Below, one piece after another: positions 36,749-49,482 of a stretch of DNA of 64,000 nucleotides. How positions within the stretch are numbered: position 1 is the first letter of the stretch; every line of letters starts with the position of its first letter. The DNA comes from Ketogulonicigenium robustum. Its GTDB lineage: Bacteria; Pseudomonadota; Alphaproteobacteria; Rhodobacterales; Rhodobacteraceae. The position numbers and the translations under genes are program-made. The notes under the pieces are model-generated. The model was not told where the DNA came from and searched no databases. It saw only the letters and a program-made list of their open reading frames with translations. The stretch is from the NCBI RefSeq assembly GCF_002117445.1, contig NZ_CP019937.1, forward strand, positions 1,919,501 through 1,983,500, read 5' to 3'.

Positions 36749-37656
36749 GCGCTGAAAACACAAACACCAGCCCCCCCGAAAACGCCACCACCACCGGCCG
36801 CCAGCGCCCCAAAAGCATGTTCGCCCGCGCGATGGCGCAACCCGGCTTCGTCTTTGGCGGCACCGTCTTCGTGCTGATCTTTCTGATGGCGGTCTTCGCC
36901 CCGCTGGTCGCCCCCTACGACCCGCTGGCGCAGGACATGACCAAGCGCACACTCTCGCCGTTTTGGCTGGCGGGGCACGACCCCGCGCACCTGCTGGGAA
37001 CGGACGGCCTTGGGCGCGACTACCTCAGCCGGATCATCTATGGCGCGCGGATTTCGCTGCTGATCGGCCTGTTCACCGTGATCACATCCGGAATCATCGG
37101 CACCGTGCTTGGCGTGCTGGCCGGCTATTTCGGCGGCAAGGTCGATCTGGTCATCAACTTTTTCATCATGACGCGCTTGACGCTGCCGGTCATCATCGTG
37201 GCACTGGCCGTGGTCGCGCTGTTTGGCGGATCGCTGGTGGTTGTGGTGCTAGTGCTGGGCCTGCTGCTGTGGGACCGGTTTGCCGTCGTGCTGCGGTCTG
37301 CCGTAATGCAGGTGCGCAATCAGGAATACATCCAAGCCGCGCAATCCATGGGCTACTCCACCCCCAAACTGCTGGCGCGCGAACTGCTGCCCAACATCTT
37401 CGACCGCATGATGGTGATCGCCACCTTCGAAATGGCCCACGCCATCTTGCTCGAAGCATCACTTTCGTTCCTCGGGCTTGGCGTGCAACCGCCCACCCCG
37501 TCGTGGGGGCTGATGGTCGCCGAGGGGCGCCAATACCTTCTGTTCGACAGCTGGCTGATCCTGATCCCCGGTGCGGCGATCTGCGTGCTGGTGCTGTCGA
37601 TCAATATGATCGGCGACGGCATGCGCGATGCGCTGGCCCCCGACAACCGTAATTAA
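36745..37656 (+). CDS. peptide-type ABC permease (DppC-type)
   Basis: This 303-aa permease starts with a polar Pro/Asn-rich tail followed by the DppC arrangement of membrane helices. LGTDGLGRDYLSRIIYGARISL and the EAA loop QEYIQAAQSMGYSTPKLLARELLPN are diagnostic. It is the partner of the preceding permease and is cotranslated with it. The M20 peptidase gene follows after 10 bp. Confidence 0.92.
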   Translation: MSAENTNTSPPENATTTGRQRPKSMFARAMAQPGFVFGGTVFVLIFLMAVFAPLVAPYDPLAQDMTKRTLSPFWLAGHDPAHLLGTDGLGRDYLSRIIYGARISLLIGLFTVITSGIIGTVLGVLAGYFGGKVDLVINFFIMTRLTLPVIIVALAVVALFGGSLVVVVLVLGLLLWDRFAVVLRSAVMQVRNQEYIQAAQSMGYSTPKLLARELLPNIFDRMMVIATFEMAHAILLEASLSFLGLGVQPPTPSWGLMVAEGRQYLLFDSWLILIPGAAICVLVLSINMIGDGMRDALAPDNRN

Positions 37657-37666
37657 AGGGAAGACG

Positions 37667-39067
37667 ATGACGATTGAACCCACCCGCGCCGCGACCGTCG
37701 CAGCCGCCGCCGCCTACGTGAACGACGGCACGTTCTTTAACGAGCTGACAACCGCCCTTGCCATCCCCAGCGAAAGCCCGCGTGCCGACAGCGCCCCCGA
37801 CCATCTGGCCTACCTAGACCTGATCCGCCCGCAACTGGTCGCGATGGGGTTCGACACGCAACTGCTGCCCAACCCCGTGTTGGAACGCCTACCCGCGCTA
37901 TTCGCCAGCCGGATCGAGGACCCCGCCCTGCCGACCATCCTGATCTATGGCCACGGCGACGTGCTGTGGGGCATGGAAGGCGACTGGAAAGACGGCGGCT
38001 CGCCATGGGTGGCCCGCCAGGTCGGCGACCGCATCTACGGGCGCGGCACCGTCGATAACAAAGGGCAGCACATCATCAATCTGGCCGCGCTGCGCCTGAC
38101 CCTGCAAGCCCGGGGCAAGCTGGGCTTTAACACCAAAGTCCTGATCGAGATGGGCGAAGAAAGCGGCAGCCCCGGCCTGAACGACATCGCCGCCGCCCAC
38201 AAAGACTTGCTGTCCGCCGATGCGCTGATCGCATCGGACGGGCCGCGCGTGTCGACTCACATCCCGACCGTCTTCTTGGGCGCGCGCGGCGGGCACGGCT
38301 TTGCCCTTGAATGTAACCTGCGCGAAGGGGCCCACCATTCCGGCAACTGGGGCGGGCTGCTGCCGAACGCCGGCATTCGTCTGGCCCATGCCATCGCCTC
38401 GATCACCGACGCCAAGGGCCGCATTCTCATCCCCGACTGGACGCCCGGCGCGATCCCCGAAAAGGTGGCAAGCTACCTGAACAAGATCACGCTGGAATTC
38501 GGTAACGAAGACCCCGTCACCGACGCGACTTGGGGGGAACCCGGCCTCGATGGCGCCGCACAGGTCTTTGGCTGGTCGAATTTCGAGGTGCTGGCCTATA
38601 CCTGCGGCCGCCCCGATGCGCCCGTAAACGCCATCCCCGGCAGCGCCCGCGCCACCTGCCAACTGCGCTACGTCGTCGGCGTCGAACGCGACCGCATCCT
38701 GCCCGCGCTGCGCGAGCATCTGGACGCCCACGGCTTTGGCGATGTCGAAATCGTGCAAATGTCGCGCGGCATGTTCCAAGCCACCCGCACCGACCCCGAT
38801 AACGACTGGACGCGCCTTGCCGTCGCATCCATCGCCGAAACCACCGGCCGCGAGCCTGCCGTGGCCCCGAATTTCGGCGGCTCGCTTCCGAACGAGGTCT
38901 TCTCGCAGACGCTGGGGATGGAGACGATCTGGATCCCCCACTCGCACCCCTCGTGCAGCCAACACGCGCCGGATGAACACATTCTGGTCAGCGTCGCCGC
39001 GCAAGCCACGCAAATGATGGCGGGCTTTTTCTGGGACTTGGGCGAAGGGAAACTAGGCCATGTCTGA
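37667..39067 (+). CDS. M20-family dipeptidase in the ABC operon
   Basis: This 466-aa cytoplasmic zinc peptidase is of the longer M20 (carnosinase/dipeptidase-like) type. The first metal His is in TILIYGHGDVLWG, the bridging Asp in YGRGTVDNKGQH, and the catalytic Glu pair in IEMGEESGSPGL; the C-terminal metal His lies in IPHSHPSCSQHAPDEH. It sits between the permease and ATPase genes of the importer and overlaps the ATPase gene by eight bases, so it is made with the transporter and probably hydrolyses the imported substrate. The start at 37667 follows AAAGGGAAG. Confidence 0.88.
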   Translation: MTIEPTRAATVAAAAAYVNDGTFFNELTTALAIPSESPRADSAPDHLAYLDLIRPQLVAMGFDTQLLPNPVLERLPALFASRIEDPALPTILIYGHGDVLWGMEGDWKDGGSPWVARQVGDRIYGRGTVDNKGQHIINLAALRLTLQARGKLGFNTKVLIEMGEESGSPGLNDIAAAHKDLLSADALIASDGPRVSTHIPTVFLGARGGHGFALECNLREGAHHSGNWGGLLPNAGIRLAHAIASITDAKGRILIPDWTPGAIPEKVASYLNKITLEFGNEDPVTDATWGEPGLDGAAQVFGWSNFEVLAYTCGRPDAPVNAIPGSARATCQLRYVVGVERDRILPALREHLDAHGFGDVEIVQMSRGMFQATRTDPDNDWTRLAVASIAETTGREPAVAPNFGGSLPNEVFSQTLGMETIWIPHSHPSCSQHAPDEHILVSVAAQATQMMAGFFWDLGEGKLGHV

Positions 39068-40682
39068 TCCTGTCCTGTCCGTCCGCAACCTGACGATCGA
39101 CCTGCCGCGCGGGGGCGACCGCCCCCACGCGGTGCAGGGCATATCGTTCGACATCCACCCCAATGAAATCGTCTGCGTTGTGGGGGAATCGGGTTCGGGC
39201 AAATCGGTCACCGCCTTTGGCACCATGGGCTTGCTGCCCAAGGCGCTGCGCCCATCGGGCGGGCAGATCCTGTTCGAGGGGCAGGACCTGCTGGCCATGT
39301 CGCGCCGCGCCCACGCCAAATTGCGCGGGCGCAAAATGGCCATGGTCTTCCAAGAACCAATGACCGCGCTGAACCCCTGCTTTACCGTCGGCAACCAGAT
39401 CGACGAAATTTTCGCAGCCCATACCAAACTGTCGGCGGCGCAGCGCAAAGCCAAAACGCTGGCCTTGCTCGAGGAAGTGCGCCTGCCCGAACCCGCTCGC
39501 ATCTATGCCAGCTTTCCGCACCAATTGTCGGGCGGGCAACGTCAGCGCATCGTGATCGCCATGGCGCTGGCGATGGACCCCAAACTGCTGATCGCGGACG
39601 AGCCGACGACCGCGCTGGACGTGACCACGCAGGCGCAAATCCTGTCGATGTTCAAAACGCTGAAATCCACCCACAGCGCGGGCATCTTGTTCGTCACACA
39701 CGACTTCGACGTGGTTGCCGAAATCGCCGATCGCGTCGTGGTCATGCAAAAGGGGGTCATGGTCGAACAGGGCACCGTCGATCAGGTGCTGAACCACCCG
39801 CAGCACCCCTATACCCGCAAGCTGATCGCCGCCGTGCCGCGCAAACAACCCGACCAAGCCGCGCCGTTGGGCACGCAAGTCGCCCTCAGCGTCGTCGAGC
39901 TGGAAAAGACCTACCATGTCGCGCGCACGCTAACCGCTCCCGCGCGCACCGTCCACGCGCTGCACCCCACCAGTTTCGAGGTGCGGAAAGGCGAAACGCT
40001 GGGCATCGTCGGTGAAAGCGGGTCGGGGAAAACCACGCTGGTACGGTGCCTCATCCGCCTGCAAGACCCTGATTCTGGTGCCATTTGGATCGACGGACGC
40101 AACTTCGCGCTCGGCTCGCGCCAAAGCCTGCGCAGCGCACGCAAAGACATCCAGATCGTGTTCCAAGACCCCTATGGATCGCTTAACCCGCGCAGGACGG
40201 TCGGGGCGCAGCTGGTCGGCGGGCCGCTGAATTTCGGCGAAGACCCCAAAGTCGCTTGGGCGCGCGCGCGTGAATTGATGCAGGTCGTCCAACTCGAGGA
40301 AGACGCCCTCTATCGTTACCCCGCGCAGTTTTCGGGCGGGCAGCGGCAACGCATCTGCATCGCCCGCGCGCTGATGATGCAACCCAAAATCCTGATCGCC
40401 GACGAAGCCGTGTCGGCGCTGGACGTCTCGGTTCAAAAAGAGGTGCTGAACCTGCTGCGCAAAATCAAGACCGAAATGGGCCTGACCATTTTGTTTATCA
40501 CCCACGACCTGCGCGTCGCATCGCAAATCAGCGACCATTTGATTGTGATGCAAAAAGGGCAAGTGGTCGAACGCGGCCCCGTGGCCGAGGTTTTCGGCAA
40601 CCCCAGCAGCGCCTATACGCGCCAGCTGATGGCCGCCATGCCCGGCAAAGGCTGGGACGTTCCAGCCGACCTTCGCGCATAA
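39060..40682 (+). CDS. fused double ATP-binding protein (DppD-DppF type)
   Basis: This 540-aa protein contains two full ABC ATPase domains, so one polypeptide replaces the usual DppD and DppF pair. Domain 1 (about 1-260) has Walker A GESGSGKSVTAFG, signature LSGGQRQRI and Walker B LLIADEPTTALD. Domain 2 (about 275-540) has GESGSGKTTLVRC, FSGGQRQRI and ILIADEAVSALD, and the family's C-terminal oligopeptide extension (NPSSAYTRQLMAAMP). It powers the importer encoded upstream and ends the operon. Confidence 0.92.
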   Translation: MSDPVLSVRNLTIDLPRGGDRPHAVQGISFDIHPNEIVCVVGESGSGKSVTAFGTMGLLPKALRPSGGQILFEGQDLLAMSRRAHAKLRGRKMAMVFQEPMTALNPCFTVGNQIDEIFAAHTKLSAAQRKAKTLALLEEVRLPEPARIYASFPHQLSGGQRQRIVIAMALAMDPKLLIADEPTTALDVTTQAQILSMFKTLKSTHSAGILFVTHDFDVVAEIADRVVVMQKGVMVEQGTVDQVLNHPQHPYTRKLIAAVPRKQPDQAAPLGTQVALSVVELEKTYHVARTLTAPARTVHALHPTSFEVRKGETLGIVGESGSGKTTLVRCLIRLQDPDSGAIWIDGRNFALGSRQSLRSARKDIQIVFQDPYGSLNPRRTVGAQLVGGPLNFGEDPKVAWARARELMQVVQLEEDALYRYPAQFSGGQRQRICIARALMMQPKILIADEAVSALDVSVQKEVLNLLRKIKTEMGLTILFITHDLRVASQISDHLIVMQKGQVVERGPVAEVFGNPSSAYTRQLMAAMPGKGWDVPADLRA

Positions 40683-41025
40683 CAACCCGCCCCGCGTCTG
40701 GCGCGGGGCATGATCCAATACTTGCCACATTTCGCCCCCCGGCGCGCTACAGGTAGCCGCGCCGGGGGCATATCTGTTAGGGATGCTTCACCAGCGCGAA
40801 CACTCGCCTGCGCCATAGCAGATAGATCCGTCCCAGATGCACGAAAGAAACACATCACCTTCGCCCCCTTCAATGGCCCGTCATGCCGATCGCACTTTAA
40901 CCCAAGACAGTGACCTTGTGGTGACATCCTGCAGTTTCCCGCGACAATGACGTTGAAAATGTCCCGAACGAACAGCTAGATGTTGAAATACGCCAAACGC
41001 ACCTTGCGGGCATTTAGGACGAAGA
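40683..41025. other. non-coding gap with two hairpins
   Basis: This stretch between the ABC operon and the glycan genes has no credible gene. An 8-bp perfect hairpin (GCCCCGCG/CGCGGGGC, 40690-40697 and 40703-40710) follows the ABC stop, and a 12-bp perfect stem (GCCCCCGGCGCG/CGCGCCGGGGGC, 40735-40746 and 40758-40769) follows soon after. Neither has a strong U-tract, but together they could end the operon. The remainder presumably holds the promoter for the glycosyltransferase genes. Confidence 0.5.
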
Positions 41026-41826
41026 ATGACATCGACGAATTTCCCGCCTATTTATGTCCTCAGCCTGCCCAATGCCGATGATCGGCGCAGTGCCGTGCGC
41101 GCGGAATTCGACCGTATCGGCCTGAAATTCACTTTTATCGACGCCATTAATGGCAATGAAATGGCCGAGCAGACGTTTCGCAAATGGTATGATCAAAAGA
41201 CAAATAGATACGCATTCAAAAGGCCACTATCGCGCGGTGAAATCGCCTGCGCGCTGGGGCACCACGGCATATGGTCGCGCATTGCAAATGGGCCGCACCC
41301 TGCTGCGCTGGTGTGCGAAGACGATATCGCCCCCTCGCCCGATTTGGTCGACTTTTTGCAGCGTATCGCCACCGAACCCGATGTTTTTGCCGATGTCATC
41401 ATAAAGATCGACGGTGCTGCACGCACTGGTGAAAAGATCGGATCGCTGGGCACCACCGACCTGATCCTTACACGCCACCTGCCGCCACTGACCGTCGGCT
41501 ACATCATCGGGCGCAATGCTGCGCGCAAAATACTTTCGACAATCGGGCCTATATCGCGCCCGATCGATATGGACTTGAAACACTACTGGGAACATCAGAT
41601 CCCGATTTTCATCACGCAGCCGATCCTTGCAAAACCGCGCGAGACGGCCGAAAGCACCCTTGCAAATGGGCGCGATTCAACGAAACGCGCACCACTTCTC
41701 AGTCGTTTCGCCCGCAACGCTCTTTATCAGATCCGTATGAAATGGGGCCGTATGCACTCGCCATATAAAAACGAAAACAAGGCGATCATCGACCGCCTGA
41801 AAAGCTTTCTGGTAGCCCATCCATGA
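41026..41826 (+). CDS. glycosyltransferase family 25 protein
   Basis: This 266-aa protein fits GT25, a family of lipopolysaccharide/glycan galactosyl- or glucosyltransferases. The start PPIYVLSLPNADDRRSAVRAEFDRIGLKFTFIDAING, the GEIACALGHHGIWSRIA block, and the acidic VCEDDIAPS motif are all typical. The sugar donated is unknown; linkage to UDP-galactopyranose mutase suggests a glycan containing galactofuranose. Its stop overlaps the next start (ATGA at 41823). Confidence 0.85.
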   Translation: MTSTNFPPIYVLSLPNADDRRSAVRAEFDRIGLKFTFIDAINGNEMAEQTFRKWYDQKTNRYAFKRPLSRGEIACALGHHGIWSRIANGPHPAALVCEDDIAPSPDLVDFLQRIATEPDVFADVIIKIDGAARTGEKIGSLGTTDLILTRHLPPLTVGYIIGRNAARKILSTIGPISRPIDMDLKHYWEHQIPIFITQPILAKPRETAESTLANGRDSTKRAPLLSRFARNALYQIRMKWGRMHSPYKNENKAIIDRLKSFLVAHP

Positions 41827-42695
41827 CGCGTAAAAATCTCGTCGTCGTCCGCGCGGGCAGCAACTCGCTGCACCACCGCTGGCTGGACATCCCCGACGAC
41901 GCGCGCAGCTACGACGTGGTTGTCAGCTTTTTCGACACGGCCGCCTTTGCCGCCTTCCAGCCGCGCGACGGCGTGCGGGCCGTTCTGATCAAGGGCGGCA
42001 AATGGGACGGTCTGTTCAAAACCTTCGCCGATATCGACATCGACGCCTACGACTACTTCTGGTTGCCCGACGACGATATTGACGCCAGCGCGACCACCGT
42101 GAACGAGATATTCCGCCTGTGCCGCCAGTCAGGTTTGGCGGTCGCCCAGCCGGCGCTGACGCATGACAGCTATTTTTCGCACTTCATCTTCATGCAGTGC
42201 CCCGGCTTCCGGCTGCGCTACACCAATTATGTCGAAATCATGGTGCCATGCCTGAACCGCAACATCCTGCGCCAAGCCCTACCCCTTTTCGAAGGCACGA
42301 TGAGCGGTTTCGGGCTTGATTACACGTGGTGCCGCTGGGCCGACAGCGGCCCCTTTAACGTCGCGATTCTGGACACCGTCGCCGTGCATCACACGCGCCC
42401 CGTCGGCAAAGTGCTGCAGTCCGCGATGACCGACGCAGGCAAACCCACGTCCGAGGAAGAAGAAGAGATCCTGAAAGCCCGCTACGATCTGGTCGAGCGC
42501 ACCGTCCCCCTCGCCTTTGCGGGTGTGCGCACGGATGGCGGCCCGGTCATCGGTAGGGTTGCCGTCGGCTGGCGCATGGTGCGGGGCTGGTGGCCCATCC
42601 GCCACACTTTCCACGAACGTCGCAAGGCCTTCTGGGCCATCATCAAGATCGCGCGCCGCCAACTTACAAAGCGGCTGGATATGCGCACGTTGTGA
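41823..42695 (+). CDS. DUF707-like protein in the glycan locus
   Basis: The 290-aa product resembles the DUF707 family (function unknown, glycosyltransferase-A-like). It has the acidic motif DYFWLPDDDIDASATTVNEIF (about residues 75-95), which looks like a DXD metal-nucleotide site, and FGLDYTWCRWA further on, as in DUF707. It is cotranslated with the GT25 gene, so it probably adds a sugar or other group to the same surface glycan. I do not recognise a more precise function. A bidirectional terminator follows. Confidence 0.7.
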   Translation: MTRKNLVVVRAGSNSLHHRWLDIPDDARSYDVVVSFFDTAAFAAFQPRDGVRAVLIKGGKWDGLFKTFADIDIDAYDYFWLPDDDIDASATTVNEIFRLCRQSGLAVAQPALTHDSYFSHFIFMQCPGFRLRYTNYVEIMVPCLNRNILRQALPLFEGTMSGFGLDYTWCRWADSGPFNVAILDTVAVHHTRPVGKVLQSAMTDAGKPTSEEEEEILKARYDLVERTVPLAFAGVRTDGGPVIGRVAVGWRMVRGWWPIRHTFHERRKAFWAIIKIARRQLTKRLDMRTL

Positions 42696-42701
42696 ACGTG
42701 C

Positions 42702-42730
42702 TGCCCCAGCCCGAAGTCAGGGCTGGGGCA
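42702..42730. terminator. bidirectional terminator
   Basis: TGCCCCAGCCC and GGGCTGGGGCA form a perfect 11-bp stem with a 7-base loop (GAAGTCA), between the convergent DUF707-like and GlfT-like genes. It is placed to end both transcripts, although the T-tracts are short. Confidence 0.75.
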
Positions 42731-42735
42731 ACCTT

Positions 42736-44484
42736 TCAGTCGGAATAGACGTCGCGCCAGAATTTCTCCGAGGTCATCTCGGGAAACGCGGCTTTGTAGG
42801 TCTGGCGCAGGTCGTCAAATTGCTTTGCAAATTCGCGGGCCGTTTCCTTGGCAAGGCGATATTCTTCCCAGAACCGTTTTTTATCATAGCTCGCCATGTA
42901 ACCCGCACCGCTATTAGGCGCGACGTAAATGACACGGCGATATTTGAATATTTTCTGCAAATCGCCAACGAAGCCTTTGCGGTCAATAACTGTTTGATCA
43001 CGGATCATTCGCTCGGGCAGCGCAAATCCGTTCAAAGTCAATTTCCGTATCAACTTGTGGAATTTCTTCTCGTTCTTCGGGCCGAGCGCGATATCATCTG
43101 GAAAGACAATGTCCCCCAGCTTTTCCCCCGGACATTCGACCGCCATGCGCGCCCGCACGTCCGACATATCAAGGTTATCCACCCAGAACTGAGGGCCCTT
43201 CATAACGTCTTGCAACGCCATCGAACAGGCGCGCGCACTGGCGTAATTATACGAGAAGAGATTGCCCATAATGTTGCGTCGATACATGCGCAGCAACCGC
43301 TTTGCGCTTCTGTTCGACGTCAGAATGTAGCTGAGGGTTGTGGCCCGCCATCCAAGATAGCGCGTGAAGGGGCCTTCCTTAATATCGAAATCTTCGGCCC
43401 AGCCCCCGATACCGTTCATGGTTTCGATTTTGAAATCGTTCGTCATCGAGAACAAGACATCGTCCCCCCTGACAAAGAACGGAAAAGCAAATCGCTTCAC
43501 CTGGTCGATCTGGAACCCGAAGTGCCACCACCCGCCGTAGCCTATGCTTTCGCTACGCTCCTCGGCCAAAAGCAGCTGGTCGCGGTTGCGCAAGTCCAGC
43601 CCTTTCTTGATTTGGTAATAACTGCCATCCCTGTAGACCGCGCCCGCTTCGTGCAGCTCGTAAGGTGCGGCTTCGCGCATCATGCTGCCCGCGACAGCGA
43701 CATTTGGCTGCTTTGCATACTGCATGATGCGAAACGTGCGGCGTATGGCCTCCATCTCGCACGAGGCATCATCGTCCATGAACAGGCAGTGGCTGAAGCC
43801 GTTGTCCTTCAGGTGCAGCAATCCACGGGTAAACCCGCCGGCACCGCCCAGGTTTTTATTGGGAATGACGACCGCGCCCATCGCCTCCTCGGGCGCGATG
43901 TTTTGCGAGTTATCGACAACAATCAGCGCGATGCGACCCGCCAAGTCAGGGTCTGCCAAAACCTGTTCGGACACGCGGCGGATCGCCGGCAGCACGTAGT
44001 TCTTGCGGTTGAAATGCGTGACAACCACACCCAGTCGGACATCGTTCGGCGGCGGTGTCCGCGTAAAATAGAAACCGCCAGTCAGTGTCGCGGGCTCTAG
44101 CGCAAGCACCTGAAAAAATAGAATACCGTCGGTCAACGTAGGGAAAGCGGGGATCTCGATCAAGGTCGGGGTGTCGCTCAAAACGCATTCGACCTCGCTC
44201 AGCCAACGGCTGGCGTGATCCAGCACATTGATGCCGACGCGTACGATGACGCGGCCCGATCCTGTCAGCGCCAGCCCGAGATCGTCAATGTTGCAAATGC
44301 TTTTCCACTTCCCAACGGAAAAACCGTTAAAGAATGTATCGGTCAATGTCGCCGACCGCACGGGAATGTCGACCAGCCCGTCCGACAGGCGACTGATGAC
44401 CCGCCTGTCGTTATGGTGGAAATACATGTCTTCCGGGGCAGGAAGGTCGGTTCCTGGAAAAACCAGCGTCTGCAGCTTTATCAT
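42736..44484 (-). CDS. galactofuranosyltransferase, GlfT2-like
   Basis: This 582-aa GT2-type enzyme resembles GlfT2, which polymerises galactofuranose from UDP-Galf. The GT-A domain contains VVVTHFNRKNYVLPAIRRV, then the DXD-like metal site FMDDDASCE (about residue 250), and GGWWHFGF and GWAEDFDIKEGP that match the acceptor/catalytic base region. The N-terminal part is the beta-sandwich found in GlfT2. The mutase that makes its donor lies just upstream on the same strand. The start at 44484 follows GAGG; a six-residue longer frame begins at 44502. Confidence 0.85.
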   Translation of the reverse strand: MIKLQTLVFPGTDLPAPEDMYFHHNDRRVISRLSDGLVDIPVRSATLTDTFFNGFSVGKWKSICNIDDLGLALTGSGRVIVRVGINVLDHASRWLSEVECVLSDTPTLIEIPAFPTLTDGILFFQVLALEPATLTGGFYFTRTPPPNDVRLGVVVTHFNRKNYVLPAIRRVSEQVLADPDLAGRIALIVVDNSQNIAPEEAMGAVVIPNKNLGGAGGFTRGLLHLKDNGFSHCLFMDDDASCEMEAIRRTFRIMQYAKQPNVAVAGSMMREAAPYELHEAGAVYRDGSYYQIKKGLDLRNRDQLLLAEERSESIGYGGWWHFGFQIDQVKRFAFPFFVRGDDVLFSMTNDFKIETMNGIGGWAEDFDIKEGPFTRYLGWRATTLSYILTSNRSAKRLLRMYRRNIMGNLFSYNYASARACSMALQDVMKGPQFWVDNLDMSDVRARMAVECPGEKLGDIVFPDDIALGPKNEKKFHKLIRKLTLNGFALPERMIRDQTVIDRKGFVGDLQKIFKYRRVIYVAPNSGAGYMASYDKKRFWEEYRLAKETAREFAKQFDDLRQTYKAAFPEMTSEKFWRDVYSD

Positions 44485-44543
44485 TCTTGCCTCGTCTAAC
44501 AATACTTATGATCGCTACAGCGTCGGGCTAAACGCCCCCCGCC

Positions 44544-47696
<3,153 letters not shown>

Positions 47697-47751
47697 CCCC
47701 CATCCCGTGCGCGCAGCCATGTGCGCGCGGGGCAAACCACAAGGCGACACC

Positions 47752-48357
47752 ATGGACCGCAAAACGATCAATCGCGCCCTGCGCGCTGAATTTTTTCCCG
47801 TTCTGGCGGCCGAGGGTTTCACACGGCACGGCGATGTCGCTCGCCGCATCGCACCCGACGGGGTCGTGCATGTGGTCGACATCCAGCACCTTCCCCGCAA
47901 CGGCGCGTTTCAGGTCAACCTCGGCACACATCTGCTGCAATTAGGCGGCGTGGCAGGCGGCCAAAGCCCGGCCCCCGAAACCTTCCGCGATTTTGATTGC
48001 GCATGGCGCGGCTCAATCATCGCAGGCTTTCGCAATGCGTCCGACGCCGCATTCACCTACGGCGCTACGGCAGAACAGGCCGCGGAATCGGTCGCATTTC
48101 TGGTGTCGGAATGGCCACGCCAATCGGCGGCCTTCTTCGCGCCCTACCAATCCTACCCCGACACATTCCACGCCGCAGCCCACGCCGCAGCGGCGGATGA
48201 CAGCCTGCACCCCGCCCATATGCTGACATGGGCACGGGTCGCCGCGCTACTGGACGATGCCCCTCTTGCACAAACCATAGCGCTGGCCGCGCTTCCCAAG
48301 GTTCCCGAACGGGCGACAGCGCTGCGCGACAAACTGCACGCATTCCTGACCCCTTAG
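47752..48357 (+). CDS. DUF4304-like protein
   Basis: This 201-aa cytoplasmic protein resembles the DUF4304 family: INRALRAEFFPVLAAEGFTRHGDVARRI followed by VVHVVDIQHLPRNGAFQVNLGTHL. No catalytic motif is visible. The C-terminal half is Ala-rich helical. DUF4304 proteins are of unknown function and appear in scattered bacteria. It lies downstream of the exporter in the same direction; the start at 47752 is an ATG after GGCGAC, and a longer frame overlapping the exporter's end is unlikely. Confidence 0.65.
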   Translation: MDRKTINRALRAEFFPVLAAEGFTRHGDVARRIAPDGVVHVVDIQHLPRNGAFQVNLGTHLLQLGGVAGGQSPAPETFRDFDCAWRGSIIAGFRNASDAAFTYGATAEQAAESVAFLVSEWPRQSAAFFAPYQSYPDTFHAAAHAAAADDSLHPAHMLTWARVAALLDDAPLAQTIALAALPKVPERATALRDKLHAFLTP

Positions 48358-48494
48358 CCCGCACGGGCACCCCCCGCCCGCCCAGCACGCGACGTGCGAC
48401 TTCCCGCCTGCGGGCCGGCCTCTGGCCGCCCGCCGATTGATCTTCCGGCCCCCCCTTGCCATAGGCTGCGCCGATTGAAGACCCGAGGAAGACC

Positions 48495-48779
48495 ATGAAT
48501 AAAACCAAGCGTATCGCCATCGCAGCCGTTGTCGGCATTGTCGTCGCCGCAGGCGCAATGATGAAAGACAAGATGACTGGCGCCGAATGGGCCGTATCCC
48601 CCCAGCAAATCGCCCAAGCGCAAGCCGAAGGCAAACCGGGTTTCGAAAGCGCCCAAGGCACCGTCACCGTCCTGCCGATCCGCAGCGAAAAAGCCGACAT
48701 CCTGCCCCTGACGTGGATCCTGTTCGGCTTTGCCGCCGGCGCCGCCACGCTGGTTGCACTGCGTCGCAAGTCGGCCTGA
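48495..48779 (+). CDS. small membrane protein, unknown
   Basis: This 94-aa protein has two predicted membrane segments, about residues 7-23 (IAIAAVVGIVVAAGAMM) and 71-88 (LPLTWILFGFAAGAATLVAL), with a polar loop between them. I recognise no family. The ATG at 48495 follows GAGGAAG, a good ribosome site, which supports a real gene. It is nine bases before the next gene and likely cotranscribed with it. Confidence 0.65.
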   Translation: MNKTKRIAIAAVVGIVVAAGAMMKDKMTGAEWAVSPQQIAQAQAEGKPGFESAQGTVTVLPIRSEKADILPLTWILFGFAAGAATLVALRRKSA

Positions 48780-48788
48780 CCAACGGCC

Positions 48789-49406
48789 ATGCAACCCACC
48801 GTCATTTCGCACGCCGCTTTCAACCTGTCGCGACATGACGTCCTGACGGCCATGCAAGACCAACGCATGGCCGTCTCGGCGGTCGTCCAGAACAAAACCG
48901 GCCTGTGGCGTAGCTTACGGATGATTTCTGTCATCGTGCTGATCCCCACGATGATCGCTGGCATCTGGCTTAGCAAACAACCCTACCTGCCCTACGGCGT
49001 CGCGCTACTGCTGGTGTTTGGCGTGCTGTTCAAGGTGTCCGACTGGCGGATCAAGCGTGGCATGCACCAGCTGGGCGCGCGTAGCACAGTGTCGGAAAAC
49101 CGGCTGGTCCGCACCCTCGACAAGCAAATCTTTCGCGGACGCGCCACTATCCCTGCCGAGGCTACCTTCACCGAAACCGGCTTTGCCCTATCGCAGGGCA
49201 AAGTGACGTTCGCAGCCGACTACACCGATACCCACCGCATCGGCATCATTTTCGAACGCAATGGTCTGCTGCAAATCATCCCCGGTGACGACCGCAGCCT
49301 GCCCGATGCGTTCTTCTTCGTGCCGCTGTCGGTCATGCCGAACGCAGCAGCCCTGATGGACAAACTGCGCGAAAGCCCGTCGTTCGTGTTTCCGCGCACC
49401 GCCTGA
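48789..49406 (+). CDS. membrane protein with YcxB-like domain
   Basis: This 205-aa protein has an N-terminal polar part, a two-helix hairpin (SLRMISVIVLIPTMIAGIWL and LPYGVALLLVFGVLF, about residues 42-85), and a C-terminal beta-rich domain (FTETGFALSQGKVTFAADYTDTHRIGIIFERNGLLQIIP) that resembles the YcxB/DUF-type cytoplasmic domain. The function is unknown. It is close behind the small two-helix protein, suggesting they work together at the membrane. A hairpin terminator follows. Confidence 0.65.
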   Translation: MQPTVISHAAFNLSRHDVLTAMQDQRMAVSAVVQNKTGLWRSLRMISVIVLIPTMIAGIWLSKQPYLPYGVALLLVFGVLFKVSDWRIKRGMHQLGARSTVSENRLVRTLDKQIFRGRATIPAEATFTETGFALSQGKVTFAADYTDTHRIGIIFERNGLLQIIPGDDRSLPDAFFFVPLSVMPNAAALMDKLRESPSFVFPRTA

Positions 49407-49422
49407 CCGCGACCCCGCTTCC

Positions 49423-49454
49423 CCCGCGCGACAGTGAAAAAATATCGCGCGGGG
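49423..49454 (+). terminator. hairpin terminator
   Basis: CCCCGCGCGA (49423-49432) and TCGCGCGGGG (49445-49454) form a perfect 10-bp stem with a 12-base A-rich loop, 17 bp after the YcxB-like stop. The T-tract is weak (TCTT). It separates that gene from the terC leader. Confidence 0.7.
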
Positions 49455-49482
49455 TCTTGAACCATCACAAAACCGTGCCCAA

